Shown: in pieces, positions 35,089 through 46,890 of the stretch
Layout: each line of letters opens with the position of its first letter
Position numbering within the stretch: the stretch's first letter is position 1
Assembly: GCA_031002005.1 (NCBI GenBank)
Contig: JARYHS010013631.1
Location: forward strand, 67,391,832 to 67,455,831
DNA length: 64,000 nt
Reading direction: 5' to 3'
From: Vandiemenella viatica
Taxonomy: Eukaryota > Arthropoda > Insecta > Orthoptera > Morabidae
Made by a program: the position numbers and the translations under genes
Notes under the pieces: generated by a model
Databases searched by the model: none
What the model was told of the DNA's origin: nothing
Seen by the model: the letters and a program-made list of their open reading frames with translations, nothing else

Positions 35089-35329
35089 CTGAGAGTGGCG
35101 GGTAAGCGGTAAGGCCCGGGCCTCGCATTCGGGAGGTTCGAATCCCCTTCCGAACATTCAGATTTCGATTTTCCATTGTTTCCCGAAATCACTCCACGTG
35201 AATGTCGGAATGTTCCTACAAATGGGTAAGGCGGAATTCCTGTCTGTTCCTTGCCACCAGTCTTTTCCTGTCTCTAATGACATCGACGTTGACGAGGTGT
35301 AAAGCAATAAGAAAATAATAATAATAAAT
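35089..35329 (+). repeat. SINE family A, diverged
   Basis: CTGAGAGTGGCGGGTAAGCG head, CCTCGCATTCGGGAGGTTCG with a deletion of about 8 bases before the B box, body, GACATCGACGTTGACGAGGT end, and an A- and AAT-rich tail. More diverged than the 18 kb and 22 kb copies. Confidence 0.85.
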
Positions 35330-36475
35330 GTGAATGTGCTATATTGCTATTCTCGTGGACTGGTCGTCCACAGGTGGAATATTAAAAATTTAATTGTAAT
35401 TGAAATGTAGACAATACTTTTTTGTTGTTTTTTTTTTTAGTATGTGTGTGCAAGTTCCATTAAAATGGGATAAAAATTAAGGGGTGTAAAAGGGGAGAGG
35501 CGGTGGTTTTTAGATTTAAAAAAATAACTTCTTTGTGCCCCCCACCACATTTTTTGAAAATTTCATGTCAATTAACCGACTAATTTTTTAGTTTTGATAA
35601 CACAAACCCGCAGAGGCTGGATTTTTATATGTAAAGGTGGAGAGCAGTACGCAGATTACAACATTCATACCACAAGTAGAGTGCTTTATTTCTGTGGGTA
35701 ATAGAAGTTTTTAACGGAGTAGGTTACAGTAAGAATGGAATTCAACAAAGAACAGAATAAAGAAAAAATCAATTGGTTTGAAAAAATATTACAAAGCCAA
35801 AGTAAAGGTGCAAACAAGTCATTCTTGTGATACAGGATGAGACCGAGTAAATGGAAACTGGGAAAATTGTAGGAAAAATAACGGGACGTGTACGAAGAAT
35901 CGATGCTCGCAGATTACATTGAGAAATGTACTAACTGCACTGGACAACCGTAATAGAATAGGACGAACAGGGATATGCTGAGAACAGATAATGAAAACAG
36001 GGTTAAAACTGGGACAGAACTTAAGAGTCGTTGGAGATGATGCTTCATTCGACAGCACTTCAAGTATGAGATACAGAATGTCATTGTAGACTGGGTGACA
36101 ACATATTTCAATGGGTTTGTGTAGTTGTAATTAACAGAATGAACTATAATTCATGAAACCGTACCTGATGCCGACCGATATCGCTTTTACCTTACATGTG
36201 GAGCTTGTTTAGATCTTCAGATACCTCGGTTTTGTTTCTCCGTGGTCTCACGAATCTCCTCAAGGAATGTTCAGACGTGGTTTCCTGCAGTAAGGTCGAT
36301 TTCCTTCACATTACGTTTTATGATGGGTCTGGTCGTAACGATGGGATTAGAGTCTGGAATTATTGTAATTTAATGAACGGGAAGCAATTTCAGGATGGTT
36401 TATTGCCGATATTAGTCAAGAATAATTACTGGGAACTATGAAAAACCGAAATCTGTATGGAAAAAAGAGTATATC
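35330..36475. other. Unassigned stretch
   Basis: AT-rich. The part at 35530-35640 (AAAATTTCATGTCAATTAAC, then AACACAAACCCGCAGAGGCT) has the flavour of a LINE 3' end, but I could not assign it. No gene. Confidence 0.35.
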
Positions 36476-36479
36476 GTTT

Positions 36480-36835
36480 TTAATAGACGTTACTGAAGAC
36501 ACTTTCAGGAGAATATGAATTAAATTCTTCTGCCATATTATCAGAATGAATAAAAAAAAAAGACTAGCCAAAAAATTCTCAACCTGTTCATTTCAATGAA
36601 AATGAAAAACAATAGGCTAATTGAAATCGAAAAGGATCTCCAGGAAAACGGAATCATTGATGATATCATACAGAACAGATACAAATTTAGTAGCAAGGTC
36701 AATAAACACCAATGTGCCAAGAAACTGTATATTAGAAGAAGGAACGCCTGGACGGAAGAACGTAGGAAAGAGCTTAGCAAGAGGATGAAGAGATCTTGGG
36801 AAAAGAAGAACAACACATCTGCTAAATAAGTTCAT
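36480..36835 (+). pseudogene. LINE 3' end (C-terminal tail of RT protein)
   Basis: The reading FCHIIRMN with RLAKKFSTC is followed by the open stretch KNNRLIEIEKDLQENGIIDD, then RRRNAWTEERRKELSKRMKR, SWEKKNNTSAK and a stop at 36829. This RLIEIEKDLQE ... WTEERRKxxSxRMKxxWxEKK ending is the C-terminus of a LINE group common in insects. The related fragment at 54200-54850 shows upstream parts of a similar protein. Truncated at the 5' side. Confidence 0.75.
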
Positions 36836-37023
36836 TCCCGCTCCTCAGTTTGGCATAACGATGGAAGAAGAAGACGACGTTACTGAAGAAATCAAAATCT
36901 ATATGAAAAAGTTATAGCCTCAAAGTTACTAAATTATCTAATTCGAAGGAAGTAGATATAGCTGTTATGGACAGGTAGAATCTGCAGGGAACACCGAGAA
37001 TTTCATTTTATTTGATTTCAACT

Positions 37024-37312
37024 TACGTCAGTCCCGCAACTTCCGGGCGACTTGCCGCATAGTTGCGTTCCTAACATCCTTTACAAAAATGACAACCAAG
37101 ACTCGAGCAGCCAATAAGGCAAGCCCGCCTTTAATAATGACGGCAAGAGGAAAGCATATTAAATTTCTTTTTAAAAGTTTCATAAACTTTGATGTATGTC
37201 GGCCGGAGGGGTCGGGTGAGTTGGTAGTGGTGCATTCCATGGGCAGCGCATTCCCTGTAAACAGTGAGATGCACTGCAGAATACTCCAAACAGCAACCAA
37301 TCCGACATACAC
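37024..37312 (-). CDS. Candidate small membrane-protein exon, identity unknown
   Basis: Minus-strand frame of 94 codons beginning MYVGLVAVWSILQCISLFTG and ending MRQVARKLRD. It has a hydrophobic N-terminus, a hydrophilic middle (ECTTTNSPDPSGRHTSKFMK) and a strong membrane-like segment (LICFPLAVIIKGGLALLAAR with VLVVIFVKD), then a basic tail. An acceptor-like CTCACTGTTTACAG precedes GGAATGCGCTGCCC near 37257, so the true exon may start there. A donor-like GTAAGT follows one base after the stop. GC content is well above the flanks. I do not recognise the family. It could be a host terminal exon, a transposon fragment or chance. Confidence 0.3.
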
Positions 37313-37559
37313 AAATCTAACACGGTGTGATGTAGGTGATTACTGAATTTATATTTATCCTAAATACATACAAACAGTAAATCACCGAATTACTTGCCGA
37401 GCCAACAATCTTCCGGAAAGATGTTAAGTTATTAGTATAATACCAGATACTACGCTCTCAAAATCCTCTTCCCCCTATTCCCTTCCACGTCTTAGTTACC
37501 ACCAATAAGTTTTCAATTTTACGAATGGTTGGTTTTAATAACACAATTTAACCATTCAA

Positions 37560-39225
37560 AATAAATATTAATTGTTGTTTAAAAATGAATTAACCCGTGT
37601 GAAAATTTCGTATACAAAATGCGATGAACAGCGAGGTTGGTGGTTTGTAGTGGGTTGAAAGAATAATCGACTCATTTGCGGCAATATCTTTCTGATATCA
37701 CACGACTTATGATATTCTGCAGTCCTCTACTTTGAAATAAATACCTGAAGCTATCCCTTCCCGGAAGCCGAGCAGTCATAGACCTCACCTGAATCCAACT
37801 GAGCTGAACAAAGCATTCACAGCATATCGATATGTGGTGCTGGTATCTAACGGTAACGATCATGGCCCATGTGAAAATTTTGTGAGTAAAATGTTTACAT
37901 AGGAATTGTATAGCAGAACACAAATATTTCCTTAAAAGGAAAATATATGTCGGATCCATCCAGAGGGAAGATCAGGAATCGGGTGGGTCGAATGGAGTTC
38001 CCGGTTCGAGGTAGATGGCTCACCAGCAAAGGTAGGCTGTGGATATCCCTCGGACAGTGGAGAGAAACTACGAGAACACAGCTAATACAAAGATCCGTTT
38101 TATTAGACTCAGTCTCACAATACACAATCACAGATAGCGGAATGATGTTTCCTTGGTAGTCAGGCATGAAGAGAGCTCCCTGTGCTGTGCGCTGCCGTTA
38201 AGTTTACCTCTCGTAGGTCACTCTGCAGTTGCTGTGGCGCTGGCATCCTGCTCGCTGCGTCTGTGGCACCATCTACTAGCGTAGCCCCGTTCTCCAGGTC
38301 CGACATATATACGAAAAGCTGCTTATTGCTACCTCTGTGATATATAGTGCTACTATCTAGCAATAAGGAGATCGGCCGTTGTCGTCGCCAGCGAAACAAT
38401 TTCTTGATATATCCGTGATATGTAATGCAGCTATCTATTGGTAGTGCTATAAGTCATTTATTGATATCTCTATGATATGTGGTGTTCCTGTCTACCGCTA
38501 ACGCAATAAATTCTTAGCGACGTCGGTGAAGCCTTATGGCTTGGTTCTGAAATTTCCTATACGCGTGACCTTGATAGTTAATAATTTTGCCATTTAGGGG
38601 ACAAAATCCGAAAAATTTCATTTTTAATTTATTATGTTACCAAAGCAAAGACATTAATCAATAAAATGATACCTCATTTATCTATTTTGGTACAGTATGA
38701 AGGGAGATAAATGCCTCCTGACTAAAAAACTTTTTAGAAATAATGACACTTTTGTCCTTTAAGGGCCATTTCAGAAAAATTTCTTTGTTAATTTATAATA
38801 TACAAAACAGGAGAACATAGCCTTTAAAATGATTCCTAATTTATTAATTTCAAGAAGGTGTAAAGGAAGATAAATGGCTCGTGAGCAAAAAATACATTTT
38901 ATAAATGATATTTTTGTCCTTTCAGGGGTGAATTCGGAAAAATTTGTTAAAATATGATCCCACCAATCTTAATTTTTAAATGATTTAAATGATTTTGGTT
39001 AGATATCAAAGGAGATAAATAACTCGTCGCAAAAAGCACGTTTTACAAATGATTCTTTCGCCCTTCAGGGATGATTTCCAAAAAATTGCTTTCTTAAAAT
39101 ATGATCTGACGATAGCACAGATCATAATCTTTAAAATAATACCTCATTTATCGATTTTGGTTAATTATGGAGAAGATAATGGCTTATAACAAAAAAAGCG
39201 CCTTTTACAAGTAATATACAATATA
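37560..39225 (+). repeat. Dispersed repeat R with tandem subunits
   Basis: The left part has three or four copies of a unit of about 60-90 bp around GATATGTGGTGCTGCTATCT (37826, 38337, 38417, 38475). The right part has about four degenerate units of 150-180 bp containing TCCTTTCAGGGGTGA-like, CCTCATTTATCGATTTTGGT and GAAGGAGATAAATGGCTCGT elements (38575, 38750, 38925, 39060). A second copy lies at 27743-29110. No coding sequence seen. It may be the 3' untranslated region of an unidentified retroelement, since 3' tandem repeats are common in LINEs. Confidence 0.6.
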
Positions 39226-39235
39226 CCGGGTGTTT

Positions 39236-39707
39236 CAAAAATGACCGGTATATTTGAAAAATCAATAAAAATTAAACGGGCAGTGATAGAAATACACCGT
39301 TTGTTGCAATATGCTTGGGACAACAGTAAATTTTTCAGGCAGACAAACTTTCGAAATTAGTTACAATTTTCAACAACATATGGCGCTGCAGGCGATTTGA
39401 AAGATATAGAAGTAAACACAGTCTTTGAGTTCGCCAATCTGTAAGTCGTCTTTCTTCTGTAAGCGTGTGCTGTTCACAGATTGCACGTTTACTGTGAAAA
39501 AATGGTTTATTCCTTAGAATAATCGTACTTTAGATTTTTCCAGACTGCAGCGTCATCTATTGTTGAAAATTGTAACTAATTTCGAAAGTTTATCTGCCTG
39601 ATAATTTACTGTTGTCCCAAGCATATTGCAACAAATGGTGTATTTCTATCGCTTTTCGTTTAGTTTTTATTGATTTTTCAAACATACCGGTCATTTTTGA
39701 AACACCC
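39236..39707. mobile_element. TA-flanked MITE with about 160-bp terminal inverted repeats
   Basis: Begins CCGGGTGTTTCAAAAATGAC and ends with the near-inverse GGTCATTTTTGAAACACCCT. TA is adjacent at 39234-39235 and 39708-39709. Arms 39236-39391 and 39545-39707 are imperfect complements that meet at CTGCAG. Central spacer about 150 bp, no transposase. Same size and layout as the MITE at 7398 but a different terminal sequence. Confidence 0.9.
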
Positions 39708-39709
39708 TA

Positions 39710-42700
39710 TATAATATTTCACATAAAAATTACTGTTAGTTAATTTATATAAAAAGTACATTATGTAATGTGAAAAACCAATTCTAGGGCATCTTAAATC
39801 ATGATAATAATGGGATTGACGCAAAACGATACAAGCAACCGTTGCACATACATTGAAACAGCCACAACCCATTTTTGAAGTCAGTTCAAAATCATAAAAT
39901 AGGAAAATAATTATCGTTCTAGTGGTTTTTTAACGTGCATAGAGAGACCATAACTAATGTATGTACATTACACTTTCGAATGTTACACTCATGTTTATTC
40001 ACAAACCCATAACAGGCAGAATGTAAGGTATTAACAGGCAGGTTAAAGTGCAATCCTAATGATAACGGATACTCTACATTTTAACTTATTGATAATTAAC
40101 TACCAGTGGGCTGAAGAAGCTTGAGCCCTCATTTTCGGTGAGGTTTAAAGTTCAGCAACTACATAACTTACAACTTACGCGTCGCAATAGCGTACTATCC
40201 ATGAAATGTTTTGTATACTAGTGTAAGCACATGATAGTGTTTTGGTTATGTCACAGGTGTAAAATAGTTACTGACAATGCAGCTACAGAGAACACGCACA
40301 AAACGTAAAATGAAAAGGAAATTGTGTCATTTGGTCACTCCCTGATGCGCCACTTTTATAAGTAAAAGTTAAGAAATGATTGTTTTCTCTATGTGGATTA
40401 ATTATTTTACAGAGTTAACTAATGAATTTTGTATATTTTGTTGTAAAATTGAATGTATCGAGTTTCCACAGACGGTAAATTGTATGTCATTGGGGTAATA
40501 TTAATATCTTAGTTTTAGTATTAGTTTAGGATCTTTGTTTTTTTTTTTTTTTTTTTTTTTTTTAGTTTCTCTGTGAGTTTTAGTAGAGAGAGTATTGTTA
40601 TGAAATGTAAATGTGCATGTTGTAATAATTACTGTTTCAATGAACTTCATATGTGATTAAAAGTCGTTATAACGCCTATTCGGGTCGTGTACTGATTTCT
40701 AAAAACAAGAAATTAGCACGTTATTGACTCAGTGATGATATTATATATTCTCGCCAGCACGCAATGGCTGTGCTTTTGATGTATGAAATATCTGCAGGCA
40801 TCTATGCGTTACGAGGCTGTTTTTCAGGGCTAGGCCTCAAAGAACACGCCTTTCCTCGTTGTAGTGTGTGAAATTCTGAGGAAATCATACTAAGCGAGGG
40901 CAGATATTTCACCGTTGGCGTTCATCCGGCCAGTACTTATAACTAGATACGAAAAAAGGACCCAACCGACTCACAAGTAAAAAATAAGTTACAAAACAAT
41001 TTATAGAAGGTGAGGAGGTTACAAAATGTAACATACTCGTATGTAATTGCTCTGAATTATATGTTATAAGTATGGTAAATATACAAAACAGATAAACTAA
41101 TACCATAATGACTTATCATTCAGTGAACAGGCACACAACGTAACAGTAAATGATCGTAATTTTAAAATATCACCCAGGTTTTTACTTTTAATAATCTGAT
41201 TTAACTTCAAATCTCACGATCAATGTAATACCTAAGATGGCCGAAGGTGTGTCAACAGAGACTGAAAAATGGCAACGATGAGAAGGATTTTAACCAATCG
41301 TAAAATAAAATTGTATTCCATGTTTCGTCAACTGTAAAGTTTAATCATACCATATTTTTTTTAACTAATTGACGTACTTAATTTAAAATGAAATGCGACC
41401 AAAAACCAACTAAATTAATGTATTCTGACAATCCATTTATTCACAACTAAACAACGGTCATAACTTCGAATAAGGCCACGAAATTATAGTATATATATTT
41501 TTTTACCGATATATATATAGCTGACATGTAAGAAGAGAGTTCAGGGGATTATTTGGTCTAAGGCGTTCAGCATTGAAGAAAAATCATCGAGTTCATGGTA
41601 GTTCGATCCTTAACTGCGCAGACGGAGTTATGTGACCCGCTTGACAATAGAAAAAGTCGTTTACATTGTTGCTGTCGAAGTAAACCAGCGCAGCCGCCCC
41701 GTGTCACATTACAAACACGAGCCGTGAGATATAGTGTGCTGCTGGTTGCTGTACTTACGTTCAGGGGCTGGCAGCTCGACTGCTTCGCTGGCAGTACGCT
41801 CCAATCTGAAACAAGCAGACGCGAATCACTATAACAACGCCGTTTTCACATTTGCATCTGCAATATTACATGATAAGTTTTTAAAGATTCTGACATTGGA
41901 CTTAATTTACAATTGTTTGTGATGATATAACTCTATACGAAATTATTAACGTCGTTACTCTCCTTTCCTGTCCTTGATTTGCTGAGTGGTAGTGGAAATA
42001 ATTGAGAAGGCATTTGTGTTTCTGGCTGGAAAACAGCCAAAGGTTTGGCGCTCAGCATCAATCTACCAGATTTCGAGATTGAAGTAGCCGTCCTACTTCT
42101 CAAGCATCAATTTAAAATTTCTTCAAAACGAGGCAGTATGCAGAATCAGGTGATGCTGTGACAGAACAGTGGCGGATAGTGCCAAAAATTGTCGAAAGGA
42201 TACAATACGCAACTTTACATGTAGCTATAGACCTACGCAAACGCATTTTTCTTACCGCGGGATTTAGAGGATTTTTGCATTGCAGCAGCACACAGTACGC
42301 ACCATACTTTAGAAGCTTGCTACCAATTTCAGCTTGCTTTCAAGCGCAAAAGTGACGTTATGCTTAAAATCCTTGCTGTAAAAAGTGCTCTTAGAAAGAT
42401 TTTTAAGACAAAAACTTTGTAAACGGATAGAGACGATCCTAAGAACTGAAAATGAACAAGTCTTTTGTTCCACAACCAGCTGATTAAGACGTTTAATGTA
42501 GGCCTATGTAAGCAATCTTTCCCCTGAAGTCTGTGTTGCATACTTTGGTTCTGCACGAGTTGCTCTATCCAGCGATTCATTTGGTATATTTGTTCTAAAG
42601 CTGAAACTAATTTAGCAACCAAATATTATTACATGAAACTATAGGATGTAGAGTAGGGATTAATTCTTCTTCTGCAGAAATGGGATAAAACATTAATTTT

Positions 42701-43434
42701 TAGCCACGATCTCAATTCAACTGGGCAGAAAAAATAGTGACATGGAGGATTTTACCTTAAACTGCGTTTGACGAGTAGTTTTTTTTTTGTGAAATATGTA
42801 GTGTATGAAATGGAGATTGTGTACCGTCCTGGCAATCACTTTGGTGACTGCAGAAAACAGCCTAAAAACCTCAGTGAGGACGGCCAGTAAGTGCGCAGGG
42901 ACCTGGTCTCTTTATACAGCAAAAAACTGTATAACTACCATGTATTGCTGGTCGTTTTAAAATAAAGTAAATAAAAAAAAATGGAATCGGAAGAAATACT
43001 TAGTCCTCTAGTAGACGTTCTCTGAAAAAACTAATATTATTTTACAAATTTTTAAATTTTATATTTTGGGTAAACACAAATTTGGAACACTAAACTTATT
43101 CTGTTTGAAGGTAGAAGTCTGTGATACATTGATGGATAAACAACGGGAAGACAGCGGGCGCCAGCAATAGGGCCCCAGCCGTGACTTTTTGAAGGCACCC
43201 ATCACGGCTTTCGCCAGGACTGATTTTGATAAACCATCGAGGATAATTCTAACCAGCGTCTTCCAGCCAGAGCTTTACCAAACTTGGTTCAAAATTAAGT
43301 TTTGGTTTCAAATCTCATGGAGTTATTTACAGGACGTCAAATTTCTGTGTGTATCTTTTTCAGTAAGTACGTTCGTAGGTGAGCTTACCGTATTTGCAAC
43401 CCTCCATCGCCACCTTTCAGTCGTACCGGTGACC
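39710..43434. other. Unassigned AT-rich stretch with a poly-T tract
   Basis: No gene or repeat family recognised. It includes a poly-T run at about 40538-40563 and AT-dinucleotide patches near 41490-41520. A frame at 41595-41834 has no domain I know. Confidence 0.4.
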
Positions 43435-43933
43435 TTAACAACGTGAAGTCAGCTCACTGCAGGAATTGACTTTCAAAACTTCGCTGGATAGAGGACAGCC
43501 GTTATGTGCGCGGTAGGGGCTGGCGTCTGGTCGTGTTATTTGTTCCATTGTGATTGCCAGTCGTACAGTTGTTCCGACCAGAGAGGTTCCGTCCGTTTCT
43601 CGTCTTGACAGCAGAGGGTATGCTCGTCTGCCCTCGGCGGCCAATAACACCGTCAACCTTATTGGAGCAGCCAGCCAGACGGCACGAATATTGCCGCGCA
43701 GATCCTCCATCGCCCGACCGAACCCTCCGCTCCGTCGTATGAATTCGTCCACCAGCCAGCTTCATATGGACCTGAGCTCTCCAGACTGCGTCCTTCATAA
43801 ACTGCAGCTCCGCTTCTTCACGACTGTCAGCAACCGTTTGCTCTCAGACGGGCAAATATCTGTCGCTTCATCAATGAGGGATAACATACTCCCGGCGTCG
43901 TGTAAGCGAGGTTCCTTCAGAATAATGTACTAG
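43435..43933. other. GC-rich patch with overlapping frames on both strands
   Basis: About 500 bp of higher GC content with four overlapping frames of 62-127 codons, two per strand. The minus frame MDEFIRRSGGFGRAMEDLRG to 43435 and the plus frame of 127 codons cannot both be genes, and neither shows a domain I know. Possibly a fragment of an unrecognised retroelement or an exon. Confidence 0.3.
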
Positions 43934-44159
43934 GATTATCATCAGAGACGATCGAAAGCGGATGATCCCCAAATAGTATTGAAATAGTTCACTTCTTTTG
44001 GTACTAACATAAATTATGCATACATTCTGCTATTCCCAATTTCAGTTGTGAGACTTCATTCAATTTCTGCCTCACAAATTCTGCATAGGCAATCAAATAG
44101 TTGGAAAATGAAATCAGTTTTACTGAATCGACCTGTAACAAAAGGTCATCATGTTCCTT

Positions 44160-44600
44160 CATGGGTCACAAGAAATGTCTGTTCCGATGCCAAATTCCAC
44201 TTGTGCCTGTTCTTCTGTATTTTATTATCATATGAGGTTTTTCATTAGCCATTCTGTCTAAATGTTGTATACATCTTCCTATAAATACATAAATGTTGTC
44301 TCTTATTGGATAGTTATTTAATACCTTGAGAATGTGTTTGTTCATCACGTCATTGTTTACGCTTTGTCTTTAAAGAGCTATTAGAAGTTTCATTTCTGAT
44401 TGCTGCATTTTGTCTAGATCACTGTGTTTAATTCCTCAGGCCTCACAGCCTAATACAGAGTAATAATTGCGAATGTTGAATAGAATATTTTTTGACTATC
44501 CTACTCTTGTTTCGGTATGGATCGTCTTATTGTACCATTCATCATATGGAAAAACTTTATTTTTAATATCATTGTCATACAAATGAGGTTTGTGCACAGC
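44160..44600 (-). pseudogene. LINE C-terminal fragment
   Basis: Minus-strand reading with breaks: LDKMQQSEMKLLIAL, then IGRCIQHLDRMANEKPHMII and KYRRTGTSGIWHRNRHF. This parallels the order of many insect LINE C-termini (KMxxxEMKxLRxI ... HxxRMxxxRxPKxxxxYxPxGRRxxGRPRKRW), with the GRPRKRW motif degraded. The assignment rests on order and spacing and is less certain than for other fragments. Confidence 0.5.
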
Positions 44601-45880
44601 CTATATGATAAGAAATTCCTTCGTTGTTGCTAGTGTTGTCAATAGTTATTTTTCATTTAAATGTTATGTTTTTCGATAGTTCACAATCGTTTCCTCAGCA
44701 ATTAAAATAGCTCGTACATTTGTAAATTGTCTTTCGCATTGCTTTAATGAAATGGTCATTTGACAATAATAATACCAATTTTGTGTTGCATTTTTAAGAT
44801 CTGGTTGTCAGAGTTTCTTAGTGACTGCGAAATACGACTTTGTCGTAGCCTCTTATACTTGTGCTAACCCGCAATCCTACAGGGTATGGGAGACATACAG
44901 TTGAACGTGGAATTCGAACCACGAAAACGTTCTGGCGTACTTCACATATACAAAACAAGCCTCTACAGATATGAAGTTCGGGATAAGGGCCCTTGAAAAC
45001 CGGGATTTGAACCGAAGACCTTTGGATCTCCAGACATACCATTCATTCCACACTAAAATAACACTCAAAAATTTTCCTGGAAATATATTAATTCCTTGAG
45101 AGCCTTCGCTATTGCCGTATTCCGTGAGATCTGAGATATAGATGTAACGTGTATTATTTTCGGACTATATCCCTGCAGCATTGTTGTAACGATTGTAGCC
45201 ACCTCAGATTTATTTTTGTACCGCGTGTACTAATCGATGTCATGGGACTGTGGATTTTTACGTCCACATCAAAGGGATGCTATCTTCGGTTTAGAGAACA
45301 GAGAATGATTGCAGGGGGTGATGCTGGACTCTAGGGTTTCGGCCCTTTTCGTGACGATACAGCTCAGCTCGCCTCTTTCTTCTTCGAGCGTCCTAGTGTA
45401 GGCCACTTGCCACTCTGGACAGAAATGAGTATCAAAACTTGTTTCACTGATCGTATTCTATGTTCCTCCTATCAGGCGACTACTGTATGAATGTGAGGCG
45501 CCTCTTTATACAGAGTACCTTCGGAGCAAATAATATTCCTGGAACCGAAAGAATACGTTATTACTGGATAAAATAGTACATATAAATGTGATTATTGCAC
45601 ATAACTCTGACACAAACAGCATTAGTGATTGTCTCCGGTAATTCTGTTATGACATTTTAGGTGGCGGTACTTAGACGGATTGTACGGCCACGAATAGCAA
45701 TAGTTTACAACAAATTATAAAATGTTTCTAAATAATCAAATACTCCGCATATAATTACCATCGATTTGTCTGCTTTCATCGGATCTTGTCATAGCTCAGT
45801 ATGTCTTCTTCTCGTTTCCTGAACCGCATTCGAAGGCTTCAGCAGCTGAACTTAATAGCTTCAACGCAATGCGGGTCATA
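44601..45880. other. Mostly unassigned
   Basis: Contains a short minus-strand tRNA-like remnant at 44990-45050 (AAACCGGGATTTGAACCGAA), perhaps from a SINE, but nothing that can be bounded. No gene. Confidence 0.35.
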
Positions 45881-45894
45881 CAACGCCCTAGTAT

Positions 45895-46310
45895 ATAAAC
45901 TGCCGACGTTTCGGTCAACATGACTCGGCCTTCTTCTGGGGCAGAACTGTGCTGCGCCGTTTTCCGCAAGTTGAGTTAAATACAGCTGGAACGTTTGGCA
46001 CTCGAAGGTCCGACCAGTCTGACCAACCAGACGCGTGGTGCTGTCACGTGGCTCGTCGTTGGGCAGCTAGGTGGGGGTAGGAGCGTCAGGTGTTCGTTTC
46101 TTAGCACCTCCTAATCCGTCCGGGCTATCTCTGATCTATTTTGAAAAATAGTCCAGTGTTTTCAAAATCGAAAGCGTGACCGGTCGCAGATAAATGTCGA
46201 GGAATGATCGATTCGTTCATATTGTTTGACCTATGTGGCAAATAAGTAAACACTACTGACAAGTCGGCCAGTTTGTTCACCTCCAAAAATATCCAATCAG
46301 TGTGCCATCA
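45895..46310 (-). pseudogene. Probable Penelope-like element 3' end
   Basis: The minus-strand reading RHLSATGHAFDFENTGLFFK (about 46210-46145) matches the TGHxFDFENTxIL segment found in the C-terminal endonuclease region of Penelope-like retroelement proteins. A stop follows soon after. About 230 bp further along the same strand lies a hammerhead-like motif at 45896-45950, which is where such elements often carry ribozymes. Only this end is preserved. Confidence 0.55.
45896..45950 (-). ncRNA. Degenerate hammerhead-ribozyme-like motif
   Basis: Minus strand: CTGCC, then CCAGAAGA (core CUGANGA with one mismatch, A for U), then a weak stem II (GGCC ... GACC), then GAAAC, GTC and GGCAG. CTGCC can pair with GGCAG as stem I, placing the expected cleavage site right after GTC. 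Stem III is reduced to ACGT, which would need pairing between two copies. Known hammerheads of Penelope-like elements have this shape. With a core mismatch, this copy is probably inactive. Confidence 0.45.
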
Positions 46311-46367
46311 GAAGAGAGATAACGTGAACAACAATCAGGTAGTTACCACGCTGTGTATACGCAGGCC

Positions 46368-46609
46368 TTTCTTTTTTTTAAAAACTATGGCCTTACGTCT
46401 CATCGCAGTCATTAGAGGGGGGATAGGACTGGGGACAAGGAATGGGAAGGAATTCGGTCATGGCCTTTTGAGGGAATCATCCCAGCATTCACCTGGAGTG
46501 ATTTGGGGAAACCATGGAAAATCCAAATCTGGATGCCCGGACGGGGATTCAAACCGGAGTCCTCCGGAATGCGAGGTCAGAACGTTAGCCGCTCACCCAC
46601 CACGCTTGG
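46368..46609 (-). repeat. SINE family A, subfamily 1, minus strand
   Basis: T-rich tail complement at 46368-46380, ATGGCCTTACGTCTCATCGC, body, CCGGACGGGGATTCAAACCG at the B box and CACCCACCACGCTTGG at the head. Nearly full length. The 119-codon plus-strand frame across it is a SINE shadow. Confidence 0.92.
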
Positions 46610-46689
46610 TATGCCCTCCCATCTTCTGGTAGCAATCACCTGATGATGGTTACAGAATTTATCATAGTCGAAACGGCTTGTTTATCACC

Positions 46690-46890
46690 GTACACTCCAG
46701 GCATTATCCCGAGGTAGCTTTAAACCTATTACTGGTTCAGACCTCACCCGATTGCTGGGATAGTCCATTCAGAAGGTCATGGGAGAATTTATTCCCGCTC
46801 TTTGCCCCCTACAGCAATATCCTTTTCTAGCTCTAATGACTGTAACATCGACGAGCAGTGAAGCTCCTAGCCAAAAAGAAAATAACTGAA
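46690..46890 (+). repeat. Degenerate SINE family A 3' part
   Basis: Plus-strand relic: AGAAGGTCATGGGAGAATTT, then CTAGCTCTAATGACTGTAAC and ATCGACGAGCAGTGAAGC with a short A-rich end match the last half of the SINE. The head is lost. Confidence 0.6.

Noticed and set aside
40538..40563. Poly-T run as a possible SINE or retrocopy tail
   Set aside because: No SINE body or retrocopied gene is recognisable on either side, and no flanking duplication was found.
43550..43933. 127-codon plus-strand frame in a GC-rich patch
   Set aside because: Overlapped by two similar-length frames on the other strand, and no domain or splice evidence chooses between them.
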